NCBI GenBank assembly: GCA_000504425.1
Contig: KI632513.1
Location: 2,506,119-2,570,118 of the forward strand
Origin: Rhodopseudomonas palustris JSC-3b
GTDB lineage: Bacteria > Pseudomonadota > Alphaproteobacteria > Rhizobiales > Xanthobacteraceae
Direction of reading: 5' to 3'
DNA: 64,000 bases
A program made the position numbers and the translations under genes. Within the stretch, counting starts at the first letter, position 1. Each line of letters opens with the position of its first letter. A model generated the notes under the pieces. That model made no database searches. It had not been told where the DNA came from and saw nothing but the letters and a program-made list of their open reading frames with translations. This document shows positions 1-8,366 of the stretch, in pieces.

Positions 1-1832
1 TCGGGCGCCTTCGTGCGGGTGATCGCGTCGTGCGAAATGTTCAGCACCTTGCCCTGCAACGTGCCATAGCGCGTGAAGTTGAACGTATCGATCTTGATCG
101 CGGCATCCTGGCCGACTTCGACAAAGCCGATGTCCCGGTTGGGAATGATGGCTTCGATCTCCAGCGCCGTTTCGCTGGGCACCACCACCATCAACGCCTG
201 CGCCGGCGTCACCACACCGCCAATGGTGTGCACCGCCAGCTGCTGCACATTGCCGTCGATCGGCGCGGTCAGCTTCTGCAACCGGGTGCGTTGATCGGCC
301 TTGATCACGTCCTGTTCCAGGGTCGAGACCTTCTGCTCGGCCTTGGCCAGCTCCTCGAACATCGCGCGCTCATATTCGGCGACCGCCTTGGCGGCGTTCT
401 CATTGAGCATTGAGATGGCGGCATTGGCCTCGGTCAGCCGGCTCTGCTGCACCAAGACTTCCTGCTGCTGCGCCACCAGATCCTGGAGTTCGGTGAGGTA
501 GGTGAGCTTGGAGCCGAGCTCCTTCTGATAAAGCTGCTCGCGGATCGCGACGCGCTGCTCGAGCGGCGCCAAGGTCGCTTTCAGCTTGTCGATCGAGGCG
601 ATCGAAGTCGCCCGTTCGGCTTCCTTCTGCTTGAGCTGCTGATCGATCGACGCGAGCTTGGCCTTCTGCTCGGCGGTCTGGCTGATTAGAAAGCGGCGAT
701 GCATGGCGATCGCGGTCGGTGACGCGCCGGGCGGCGGCTCGAATGCCGCGACTGGATCGGGCTTGCCGGACAGCGCCGCTTTCAGGCGCGCCACATCGAG
801 CCGCGCGCCCATCAACTCGCTTTTCAGCCGTTCGAGATCGGCCTCGCTCATGGTGGTGTCGAGTTCCACCAGCGTATCTCCGCTGCGCACGATCTGGCCG
901 TCGCGCACATGGATGGCGCGCACCACGCCGGTCTCGAATGGCTGAATGGTTTTGGTGCGGCCGCCCGGAATCACCTTGCCGGGCGCAATCGCGACGATAT
1001 CGACCGTGCCGATCGACGCCCATAGCAGCGCCACGCTGAACACCGCGGCAATGCTGATCGCAACCGCACGGCCGACTGGCGACGGCGGCGTTTCGACAAT
1101 CTCCAGCGCCGCCGGCAGGAACGCGATCTCGGCCGGCAGCCGCCGGTTCTGATCGCTGCGCAGCGCCAGCACCTTGTCGCGCAGCTGCTTGGCGTGGCTG
1201 GCGATCGCCACCGCCGGGGTGGTGGGCGGCGCGGCGATCGGCAGTGTCGTACTGCCTGGGCCGATATTTGGCGGAGTTTTCGGCGTGGGCTGGCCTCGCC
1301 GCTGCCACCACGCCTTGATGCTGTCGGCGAAGGCCGCCACGCTTGGCAGCTCGACGGCGCGCAGCCGCGCCATCAGCTGCTGCGCCGCGGCGCTGATCCG
1401 CTCGCGCCATTGATCAAGCGCACGCGGCTGCTCGGCAGGTTCGGCGGCTTCTTGGCCGATCACCACCAGCCGACCATCCCAGGCCTGCTCGAATTCGGCG
1501 CGGCTCATCACCGACGGTTTTGGCGAGTCCGGCCGCAACACCAGCGCGGAGTCGCCGGCGATCCGCCCCACAATCAAGAATTGGCCGCCGCGCAGCGCGG
1601 CGATGCCGGGCAGCTTCTGCTGCGCCAGCGCGTCCCAACCAATCTTCAGGCACACGGCACTGGCGCCCGCATGACGCGCCGCTTGCAGCATCTCGGGAAT
1701 GCCGACCGCGCGACCGCGCAGCGCGGCGCGCATGTCGTCGAGGCGCATATCCGCGCCCTGCAGCCGCAACAGGATTTCCAGGACAAACAATCCAGGATCG
1801 GGCTTGAACTGATGGTGCAACGGAATGGTCAT
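1..1832 (-). CDS. HlyD-family type I secretion adaptor, with N-terminal C39-like domain (3' end missing)
   Basis: Periplasmic adaptor (membrane fusion protein) of a type I secretion system. About 610 residues are visible and the gene continues past the left edge. Residues 254-274 form one transmembrane helix, followed by the usual adaptor start (GKVIPGGRTKTIQPFETGVV) and a long coiled coil. A second lipoyl/beta-barrel half follows (LQKLTAPIDGNVQQLAVHT), as in HlyD. Unusually, residues 1-125 before the helix resemble the C39-like domain of the neighbouring transporter: both end in FE-x-x-WDGRLV. The cysteine position holds proline (PDPGLFVLEILLRLQG), so protease activity is unlikely. The ATG at 1832 is 72 nt downstream of the transporter stop and no in-frame ATG or GTG lies upstream. 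The gene is probably co-transcribed with the transporter. The substrate is unknown. Confidence 0.85.
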   Translation of the reverse strand, partial: MTIPLHHQFKPDPGLFVLEILLRLQGADMRLDDMRAALRGRAVGIPEMLQAARHAGASAVCLKIGWDALAQQKLPGIAALRGGQFLIVGRIAGDSALVLRPDSPKPSVMSRAEFEQAWDGRLVVIGQEAAEPAEQPRALDQWRERISAAAQQLMARLRAVELPSVAAFADSIKAWWQRRGQPTPKTPPNIGPGSTTLPIAAPPTTPAVAIASHAKQLRDKVLALRSDQNRRLPAEIAFLPAALEIVETPPSPVGRAVAISIAAVFSVALLWASIGTVDIVAIAPGKVIPGGRTKTIQPFETGVVRAIHVRDGQIVRSGDTLVELDTTMSEADLERLKSELMGARLDVARLKAALSGKPDPVAAFEPPPGASPTAIAMHRRFLISQTAEQKAKLASIDQQLKQKEAERATSIASIDKLKATLAPLEQRVAIREQLYQKELGSKLTYLTELQDLVAQQQEVLVQQSRLTEANAAISMLNENAAKAVAEYERAMFEELAKAEQKVSTLEQDVIKADQRTRLQKLTAPIDGNVQQLAVHTIGGVVTPAQALMVVVPSETALEIEAIIPNRDIGFVEVGQDAAIKIDTFNFTRYGTLQGKVLNISHDAITRTKAP

Positions 1833-1904
1833 TGTTGGCTCTGCATCGATTGACGACAGACGCGCAGGCTCACGGCCCGCGCCGGTTCTCACGCAGCGTT
1901 GGCG

Positions 1905-4037
1905 CTAGGCGCCGGCTTGCAGTCGATGGAGCTTGGCATAGCGTCCCCCTGCTCTGATCAGGTCCTGATGCGAACCATCTTCGGTGATGCGGCCGGCTTC
2001 GATGGTGATGACACGGTCCGCCATGCGCAGCGTCGAGAGCCGGTGGGCGATGATCATCACGGTGCGGCCGCGGCAGATCTGCTCCATATTGTCATGGACG
2101 ATCCGCTCGCTTTCGTAATCGAGCGCGCTGGTGGCTTCGTCAAAGATCAAAATGCGCGGATCGGTCATCAGCGCGCGCGCGATCGCGACCCGCTGCCGCT
2201 GGCCGCCCGACAGGCTGGCGCCGCGTTCGCCGACCATGGTGTCGTAACCTTCGGGCAGCGACAGGATGAACTCATGCGCGCCGGCAAGTTTGGCGGCGCG
2301 AATGATGCGCTCGGCCGGCACCGCGGGGTCGGACAGCGCGATGTTGTCGCGCACCGAGCAGTTGAACAGCACGCTGTCTTGCAGCACCACGCCGATCTGG
2401 CGGCGCAGTTGCGCGGGATCGGCCTGGGCGAGGTCAACGCCATCGACCAGCACGCGGCCACGCTCAGGCAGATAGAGCCGCTGCACCAATTTCGCGAGCG
2501 TGCTTTTGCCCGAGCCCGACATGCCGACGATGCCGATCACCTGGCCCGCAGGAATGTCGAGCGAAATGTCATGCAGGATTTCCGGGCCGTCGATCCGATA
2601 GCGGAAACTGACCCGATCGAAGCTGATGTCGCCGCGCACCGTGGTCAGCGCGGTCTTGCTCGATTGATAAGCGGGTTCAGGACTGGAATTGAGAATATCG
2701 CCGAGCCGGTCGATCGACAGCCGCGCCTGATGGAAATCCTGCCAGATCTGCGCGAGCCGCAGCACCGGCGAACTGACCCGGCCCGCGAGCAGATTGAACG
2801 CCACCAATTCGCCAACCGTGAGATCACCACTCATCACCAGCTTGGCGCCGAAATACAGCACGGCCGCTGTCACCAGCTTGCTGATGAACTGCACCGACTG
2901 GCTGGCGACATTGCCGAGACTGGTGACGCGGAAGCTGGCCGCGACATAGCCAGCGAGCTGCTCCTCCCAGCGCCGCTGCATCAAGGGCTCGATCGCCATC
3001 GCCTTCACGGTCTCGATGCCAGACACGCTTTCCACCAGGAATGCCTGATTGTCGGCGCCGCGCCGGAATTTTTCGTCGAGCCGCTGCTGGAACAGCGGCG
3101 TCGCCGCAGCCGAGATGGCGATGTAGATCGGAAACGACGCCAGCACGATCCAGGTGAGCAGCGGCGAATAGAAGAACAGCACCGCGATGAAGATGAAAGT
3201 GAAGGCGAGATCGATCACCAGCGTCAGCGACGAACTGGTGAGAAAATTGCGGATGTTCTCCAGCTCCCGCACCCGCGCCACCGAGTCGCCGACCCGGCGC
3301 GCCTGGAAATAGCCGATCGGTAGCGCCAGCAAATGGCGATACAGCCGTGCACCAAGCTCGACATCGATCCGGTTGGTGGTGTGCGAGAACAGATAGGTGC
3401 GCAGCACGCCGAGCACGGTTTCGAATAGCGCAATCGCCACCAGCCCGACCGCGAGCACATCGAGCGTGCTCATGCTCCGGTGCACCAGCACCTTGTCGAC
3501 CACCACCTGGAAAAACAGCGGCGAGATCAGCGCAAAGATCTGCAGAAAGAACGAGGCCACCAGCACTTCGCCGAGCAGCCACCTGTATTTGTGGATCGCA
3601 CTGACAAACCAGGTGAGATCGAATCGCTTGGCAAGATCAGACAGCGCCGCGCGGCGCGCCATCAGCACCAGGCGGCCGTCCCACACCGCTTCAAAACTGG
3701 CCTTATCCATCTCGGCCGGATGCGATTGCCCGGGCTCGAGCACGATCACCTTGTCGCCATCGGCCTTGCCGACCAGCAGGTAGCTGCCGTCGCGGCGCGT
3801 GGCCAGCGCCGGCAACGGCATGCGCGCCAGCCGCAGCCAGTTGGTCGAGATCAGCTTGGCTTTCAGGCCGAGCCGTTTGGCGCAGCGCACCATTTCGGCA
3901 AGGCCGATGGTGGTGCCGGCGAACTGGTGCCGGACCTGTTCCGGATCGACCGCCAAGCCCTGAAACCGCAACATCATGACCAGAGCAATCAAGCCATGAT
4001 CGGGTGCCGCGCAGAGTGGTTCACTGTGCTCTTGCAA
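1905..4037 (-). CDS. Type I secretion ABC transporter (HlyB/LapB-like) with degenerate C39-like domain
   Basis: Inner-membrane exporter ATPase of 710 aa, the normal HlyB length. Domain order: C39-like domain (about 1-130), six-helix ABC transmembrane domain (about 150-430) and nucleotide-binding domain (about 465-705). Walker A is GMSGSGKST (near 505), the signature is LSGGQRQR (near 609) and Walker B is ILIFDEATSALD (near 628). The catalytic cysteine of true C39 peptidases is replaced (APDHGLIALVMML). That is typical of transporters that bind RTX-type or adhesin substrates rather than cleave a leader. The start is a TTG without a strong ribosome site; no in-frame ATG lies upstream, so an internal start is possible. 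It is the first gene of the pair with the adaptor downstream. No outer-membrane TolC partner or substrate is in the window. Confidence 0.93.
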   Translation of the reverse strand: MQEHSEPLCAAPDHGLIALVMMLRFQGLAVDPEQVRHQFAGTTIGLAEMVRCAKRLGLKAKLISTNWLRLARMPLPALATRRDGSYLLVGKADGDKVIVLEPGQSHPAEMDKASFEAVWDGRLVLMARRAALSDLAKRFDLTWFVSAIHKYRWLLGEVLVASFFLQIFALISPLFFQVVVDKVLVHRSMSTLDVLAVGLVAIALFETVLGVLRTYLFSHTTNRIDVELGARLYRHLLALPIGYFQARRVGDSVARVRELENIRNFLTSSSLTLVIDLAFTFIFIAVLFFYSPLLTWIVLASFPIYIAISAAATPLFQQRLDEKFRRGADNQAFLVESVSGIETVKAMAIEPLMQRRWEEQLAGYVAASFRVTSLGNVASQSVQFISKLVTAAVLYFGAKLVMSGDLTVGELVAFNLLAGRVSSPVLRLAQIWQDFHQARLSIDRLGDILNSSPEPAYQSSKTALTTVRGDISFDRVSFRYRIDGPEILHDISLDIPAGQVIGIVGMSGSGKSTLAKLVQRLYLPERGRVLVDGVDLAQADPAQLRRQIGVVLQDSVLFNCSVRDNIALSDPAVPAERIIRAAKLAGAHEFILSLPEGYDTMVGERGASLSGGQRQRVAIARALMTDPRILIFDEATSALDYESERIVHDNMEQICRGRTVMIIAHRLSTLRMADRVITIEAGRITEDGSHQDLIRAGGRYAKLHRLQAGA

Positions 4038-4134
4038 CGTTCTGTTTCTCGCTTGCTGGACAGTGTTCGCCTGGCGCCATCGCCGTCCCCCTGGTAACTG
4101 CGACTCGGCACAGTTCGAGACCGACCGCGCCGCA

Positions 4135-4148
4135 CGTAACTGGTTACG
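4135..4148. promoter_or_regulatory. Small inverted repeat upstream of the type I secretion genes
   Basis: CGTAAC-TG-GTTACG is a perfect 6-bp inverted repeat about 100 nt upstream of the transporter start. A half-site-like GGTAACTG lies at 4093-4100. It could be a regulator site for the secretion genes, but no regulator is linked and the repeat is short enough to arise by chance. Confidence 0.25.
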
Positions 4149-4292
4149 ACGCGTAAGACGATTGGAACACTCAAGGCTGATGCGGCGGCATGCTGCAGGT
4201 GCTTTTCGCCAAAACGAGGGCAGCGCCCGCGCCGTGCTATGCGACGATCGACTAGGTGATACTAAGTTCCGTCCAGTAGCGAGGCAGCCTTG

Positions 4293-4317
4293 CTGACGGT
4301 GCGCGGCGCACCGTCAG
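4293..4317 (-). terminator. Hairpin overlapping the stop codon of the radical SAM gene
   Basis: CTGACGGTGCG and CGCACCGTCAG form a perfect 11-bp stem around a 3-nt loop. The stem overlaps the TGA stop (4314-4316) of the minus-strand radical SAM gene. No T-run follows on the minus strand, so it may stabilise the 3' end or act as a weak terminator rather than a classical intrinsic one. Confidence 0.45.
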
Positions 4318-5447
4318 TTGTTCACGAACGTCTTCAGCGGATAATGCTCATCGACCGAGACCCGGCCCTTCACCAAATGCGCCTTTTCGCCGGTTCCAAG
4401 ATAGGACGCGCGCTTCACCAGCGGCGAATGACGAACGTCGCCGTAGTTGATGTAGCTATTGAAGCAGACGCTCTTGCCCATTGAGACCTTAAGCTTATTC
4501 TTCAGCACCCACAGCATCGGTTCGAGCTTGGGCATCTGCGGAACCAGATTGGAACGCATCGCGGTACGGGCGGTGGTCACCATCCAGCAATTCTGATCGC
4601 AGCGCGCGACCTTGCCGCGCGTCTGCTCGGCCTGCTCGCTATTCATGATCTCGTCCCACGACTGCCGCGCCAGGTTCCCCATCGGCAAATCGGAGCGCAC
4701 ATTGCAGGCCCACACATCCGACCACGGATCGATAAAGGCAAAATCGCGGCCGGCGCTGCATGGAATCAGCCGGTCATGGCCGAGAATTTTTTCGATCAGG
4801 CCGAGATTGAGATAGGCGCGGAACCAGTTCTTCGGCTTGTTGCTGCGCAGCATCGCCTCGATCAGTCCCTCGACCTTATGGGCCACGGCGCGACGATCGT
4901 AAAAGTAGTTGTCGTTCTTGTAGAACTGCCAGGCGTTGTGCAGCGTCGAGGTTGCCAGTTCAAAACCCTCGCGCCGTGCGAACTCATAGACATCGACCAG
5001 CTGATCGACATTCTCGTCCTGGATCACCATGGCGAAGCCGAGATCGGTGCCGCCCGCCTCGCGCAGCATGCGCAGCCCGGCGACCTTGGTGGCGTAGCCA
5101 TCCTTCTCGCCGCGGATCGAGTCGCTGGTCTGCTGGTCGCCTTCCAGCGAGAACCGCACCTTGATGTTGGGATATTTCTTGATGATCGGCAGCAGCCGTT
5201 CCGGATGCAGGCCGTTCGAGGAAATCTCCATCACCCGCGCTTTGGGATGGAGCAGGTCGGCGATCTCGTGCAGATCCTTGCGCAAGGTCGGCTCGCCGCC
5301 CGACACGTTGAGATTGTCGAAGCCATCCGGCAGCTTCGACAGCGTCTCCAGCGAGACTTCCTCTTTCGGCTCGGTCGGATTTTTCCAGATGTAGCACATC
5401 TGGCAGCGTGAGTTGCAGCGGAAGGTCGAGATGACGGTCAGGTCCAT
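4314..5447 (-). CDS. Radical SAM protein in a polysaccharide gene block
   Basis: A 377-aa radical S-adenosylmethionine enzyme. The [4Fe-4S] motif CNSRCQMC (CxxxCxxC) lies near residues 11-18, followed by the SAM-binding stretch NVSGGEPTLRKDL. The C-terminal half has further cysteines (LIPCSAGRD, WACNVRSD, CDQNCW) arranged like a SPASM or twitch auxiliary cluster domain. It starts 24 nt after the upstream glycosyltransferase stop, so the two are probably one operon. The reaction cannot be read from sequence. The context suggests modification of a surface polysaccharide or its lipid carrier. A peptide-modifying role was considered because SPASM enzymes act on peptides and a C39-domain exporter is adjacent, but no precursor-peptide ORF is visible. 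Confidence 0.85.
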   Translation of the reverse strand: MDLTVISTFRCNSRCQMCYIWKNPTEPKEEVSLETLSKLPDGFDNLNVSGGEPTLRKDLHEIADLLHPKARVMEISSNGLHPERLLPIIKKYPNIKVRFSLEGDQQTSDSIRGEKDGYATKVAGLRMLREAGGTDLGFAMVIQDENVDQLVDVYEFARREGFELATSTLHNAWQFYKNDNYFYDRRAVAHKVEGLIEAMLRSNKPKNWFRAYLNLGLIEKILGHDRLIPCSAGRDFAFIDPWSDVWACNVRSDLPMGNLARQSWDEIMNSEQAEQTRGKVARCDQNCWMVTTARTAMRSNLVPQMPKLEPMLWVLKNKLKVSMGKSVCFNSYINYGDVRHSPLVKRASYLGTGEKAHLVKGRVSVDEHYPLKTFVNN

Positions 5448-5471
5448 AGGGTGCTCACTCGGTTCTGCTGG

Positions 5472-6797
5472 CTAAATCAGGCTGTCGTACAACGAGAGCA
5501 GCGCGGCGCCATGCTGGCTGAGCGCATGTTCTGTTTCCACGACACGGCGGGCATTGCGGCCAAGTTGCGCACGCAGCGCCGGGTCGTTCATCAGCGTGCG
5601 GATGCTGTGCGCGAATTGCGCGATCTCTTTGGGTTCGACCAGTAAGCCAGTCTCGCCATCGCGCACCAGTTCCGGGATGCCGCCGATCCGCGACGCCACC
5701 ACCGGCTTGCCATGCGCCATCGCTTCCAGGATCGAGAGCGGGCTGTTCTCATGCCATTCTGACGGCACCACCACCACCGAAGCACGCGACAGCACGCGCT
5801 CGAGATCGGCGCCGGTCAGATGACCCGCGAACTCTGCCTTCGGAAACCGGCCGCGCAATTCCGCGGCGAGCGGCCCGGTGCCGGCAACCACCAGCCGCCA
5901 ATCACCGTAATCGGCGGCGTGCGCGCGCAGCAGCGTCTTGATGCCCTTCTCCGGCGTCAGACGGCCGAGATAGAGCACGTAATTGTCATCGCCCTGCGCC
6001 GGCGTGATCTGCGACGCATCGATCGCGTTGCGGATATAGGTGACCTTGTCGTCGCCAAAGCGCCGCGAAATGGCGTCGCGCATGAAACGGCTCGGCGCGA
6101 TGAATTTGGCAACATGGTGATAGCTGCCGGCCAGCGCATGATAACGCGCCTCCGCCCACAGCAGCGCGCTGCGCGCCAGCGATCCATCGGCGCAGCGGTT
6201 GCGCAGCACGGCCTCGAAGCCGCCATCGGCGCATTGCGTGCACACTTGGCCGTGCGACAGCTGGGTATAGACCGGGCACACCGGCTTATAATCATGCAGC
6301 GTCAACACCACCGGCACGCGATGTCGCGCCGCGACATTGATGATCGACGGCGTGAGCTGGTGATAGATGTTGTGGCAATGCAGAATATCGGGGCGCTGTT
6401 CTTCGATGATGCGCGAGACTTGCGCGATTGCCTCGCGCGAGCGGATCAGCGCCAGCGCTGCTTTCACCTGATCGAGCCCGGACGCGCTGCGATAGTCTTT
6501 GGATGACACGAAGTAGCGCGCGTAATCCGATGGCCGGTTGCGCGGGTCCTGCATCGCGATCTCGATCACATCGAGACCGGCCTGACGCATCAGTTCCATT
6601 TCTTGGAACATCACCGCTTCCGAACCGCCATTCAGGAAAAAGAACTTATTGGCGACCAGCACTTTTGGCCGGCGGCCGCGCACGGTACGCGCCGATCGCG
6701 CCTGCTCCTCGCTCTCGCGTGTCGGCGTTGCAGCCGCCGCCTGTTCGCGCAGCAGCGGCGGATCGCCAGCAGTCGTTTGGATCGACAGCTCGCTCAT
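5472..6797 (-). CDS. Family 4 glycosyltransferase (GT-B fold)
   Basis: A 441-aa retaining glycosyltransferase, probably cytosolic and membrane-associated, adding sugars to a polysaccharide precursor. The N-terminal domain shows the glycine-rich entry loop (FFLNGGSEAVMF) and DILHCHNIYHQL. A cysteine-rich insert follows HDYKP (CPVYTQ...CTQCADGG...RNRC), a pattern seen in this GT4 subgroup. The C-terminal nucleotide-sugar domain has LYLGRLTPEKGI and the EX7E-type region HENSPLSILEAMAHG. The first 45 residues are polar and probably disordered. It is the first gene of the minus-strand pair with the radical SAM protein and diverges from the glycosyltransferase at 7124. Donor and acceptor are unknown. 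Confidence 0.88.
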   Translation of the reverse strand: MSELSIQTTAGDPPLLREQAAAATPTRESEEQARSARTVRGRRPKVLVANKFFFLNGGSEAVMFQEMELMRQAGLDVIEIAMQDPRNRPSDYARYFVSSKDYRSASGLDQVKAALALIRSREAIAQVSRIIEEQRPDILHCHNIYHQLTPSIINVAARHRVPVVLTLHDYKPVCPVYTQLSHGQVCTQCADGGFEAVLRNRCADGSLARSALLWAEARYHALAGSYHHVAKFIAPSRFMRDAISRRFGDDKVTYIRNAIDASQITPAQGDDNYVLYLGRLTPEKGIKTLLRAHAADYGDWRLVVAGTGPLAAELRGRFPKAEFAGHLTGADLERVLSRASVVVVPSEWHENSPLSILEAMAHGKPVVASRIGGIPELVRDGETGLLVEPKEIAQFAHSIRTLMNDPALRAQLGRNARRVVETEHALSQHGAALLSLYDSLI

Positions 6798-7123
6798 CGC
6801 GGCGCCCGCCCGGCGATGGCAACGAAGAACGTCGGCTGCTGGCTACGAAGTCGCGCCGGTCGCATCACCCTCTCCTGTCGCCTTGAAGACGGACCAAGCC
6901 GCCGATGACGAAAGCCTATCGGCCGACTGCACCGCGATATTGACGGTCGTCAACTCACGCAACGGGCGGTGGCACATCGTTGCTGCTACCGCCGCTGCCC
7001 TGCTTGCAGCGGCGGCGGCTGGCCGCAACGACGGTGACGACAAAGCCGAGCAACCGATCGAGATCGCCGCCGCGACCGTGATCAACAAGGGCGATGGGCG
7101 GCCGCGGATGTGGAGTAAGCGCT
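6798..7123. other. Divergent intergenic region between two glycosyltransferase genes
   Basis: About 326 bp between divergently transcribed genes, so it must hold promoters for both. I see no clear repeat, hairpin or known operator in it. The ORFs there have shadow-like compositions and no ribosome sites. Confidence 0.5.
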
Positions 7124-8359
7124 ATGAGTCGCAATGAGGTGTTCATCTTCGGCTTCCGCGGTTTTCCGGAAGTCCAGGGCGGCATTGAAACCCACGTCCA
7201 GCATCTGGCGCCGCGGCTGGTGGCGCGCGGCCACCGCGTCACCGCCTGCACGCGCTCGCCCTATGTGCCCGCTGATACCAAGCATTGGCGCGGCGTGCGG
7301 CTGCTGCGGCTATGGACCATCCGCAACGCCTATTTCGAGACGCTGCTGCATTCGGTGATCTGCGCGGCAATCGCCGGGCTGCGGCGTCCGGCGCTGGTGC
7401 ATGTGCACGGCATCGGCCCGGCGCTGGTGACGCCGCTGCTGCGCCTGATGGGGCTTCGGGTGGTGGTCACCCATCACGGCGAGGATTATGACCGCGAGAA
7501 ATGGGGATTGGCCGCGCGCACCGTGCTGCGGGCTGGCGAATTGCTGGGTATGCGCTTTGCCAATAAGCGCATCGCCATCAGCCGCAGCATCGAACGGCTG
7601 ATCGCGACCAAATATGGCAAGCCCAGCGACGTCATTCCCAATGGCGTGCAGTTTTCCTATCCGCCGATGGAGAGCGAGCAAATCGAAGCACTCGGCCTCG
7701 AGCCGGGCCGCTATCTGCTCACCGTCGGCCGGCTGGTGCCGGAGAAGCGCCAGCTCGACGTGCTGCGCGCCTTCAAGGCCGCGCAATTGCCGGGCTGGAA
7801 GCTCGCGATTGTCGGCCGCATCGATCATCAGAACGCCTATGCCGATCAGCTCGCCACCGAAGCCGCTCAGTCTGACAATGTCGTGATGACCGGATTCCAG
7901 ACCGGCGAAGCGCTGCGCCAGCTTTATGCCCATGCCGGGCTGTTCGTGCTGCCGTCGTCGCATGAAGGGCTGCCGATCGTGCTGCTGGAAGCGCTCAGCT
8001 ACGGCCTGCCGGTGCTGGTCAGCGACATCCCGTCCAATCTGGAAGTGATCAGCGATCGGCGCCGCACCTTCAAAATGGGCGACGTTGCAGAATTGACCGC
8101 CAAAATCACCGCGCTGACCGCCGAGCCCGAGCCGCCGCGCGAGCGCCACGCTGTCGGCCGCGAGAACATTCGCGATTATGATTGGAGCCATATCGCCGAA
8201 CTGACCGTGGCGGCCTATGCCGACACGCTGACGCCGCAACGCGCCCAGCGCCAGCAGAAGGCGGCGCCGCGTGCGCTTGGACGGCCAGAACCAGCGCCGC
8301 GCCTGGCTGCCATCAGCGCCAGTTCGGCCCGCTCGCATCCCTTGAACGCCGGCGAATGA
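7124..8359 (+). CDS. Family 4 glycosyltransferase, rhamnosyltransferase-like
   Basis: A 411-aa GT-B enzyme. The start is set at the ATG at 7124 because GGAG (7112-7115) sits 8 nt upstream; an upstream ATG at 7094 lacks this. The N terminus FGFRGFPEVQGGIETHVQHL matches the glycine-rich loop of rhamnosyltransferase-like GT4 proteins, and VVTHHGEDYDREKWG follows. The donor-binding half contains LLTVGRLVPEKRQ and SSHEGLPIVLLEALSYGLPV. The C-terminal 40 residues are Ala/Pro-rich and low-complexity. The ligase-like membrane protein follows after 7 nt, so the two genes are probably one transcription unit. The role is inferred to be assembly of an exopolysaccharide or O-antigen repeat. Confidence 0.9.
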   Translation: MSRNEVFIFGFRGFPEVQGGIETHVQHLAPRLVARGHRVTACTRSPYVPADTKHWRGVRLLRLWTIRNAYFETLLHSVICAAIAGLRRPALVHVHGIGPALVTPLLRLMGLRVVVTHHGEDYDREKWGLAARTVLRAGELLGMRFANKRIAISRSIERLIATKYGKPSDVIPNGVQFSYPPMESEQIEALGLEPGRYLLTVGRLVPEKRQLDVLRAFKAAQLPGWKLAIVGRIDHQNAYADQLATEAAQSDNVVMTGFQTGEALRQLYAHAGLFVLPSSHEGLPIVLLEALSYGLPVLVSDIPSNLEVISDRRRTFKMGDVAELTAKITALTAEPEPPRERHAVGRENIRDYDWSHIAELTVAAYADTLTPQRAQRQQKAAPRALGRPEPAPRLAAISASSARSHPLNAGE

Positions 8360-8366
8360 TGGCATC

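Noticed and set aside
400-1410. Arg/Ala-rich reading frame on minus inside the adaptor region
   Set aside because: It is another frame of the adaptor gene. The adaptor frame translates to a recognisable HlyD protein and this one does not.
1899-3323. 474-residue plus-strand frame opposite the ABC transporter
   Set aside because: Antisense shadow; its composition (H, R, D rich) is typical of such frames.
4037-4314. Possible precursor peptide next to the radical SAM and C39-domain genes
   Set aside because: No short ORF here has a ribosome site or a leader-like sequence. The transporter's C39 domain lacks the cysteine, so a peptide-maturation role is unsupported.
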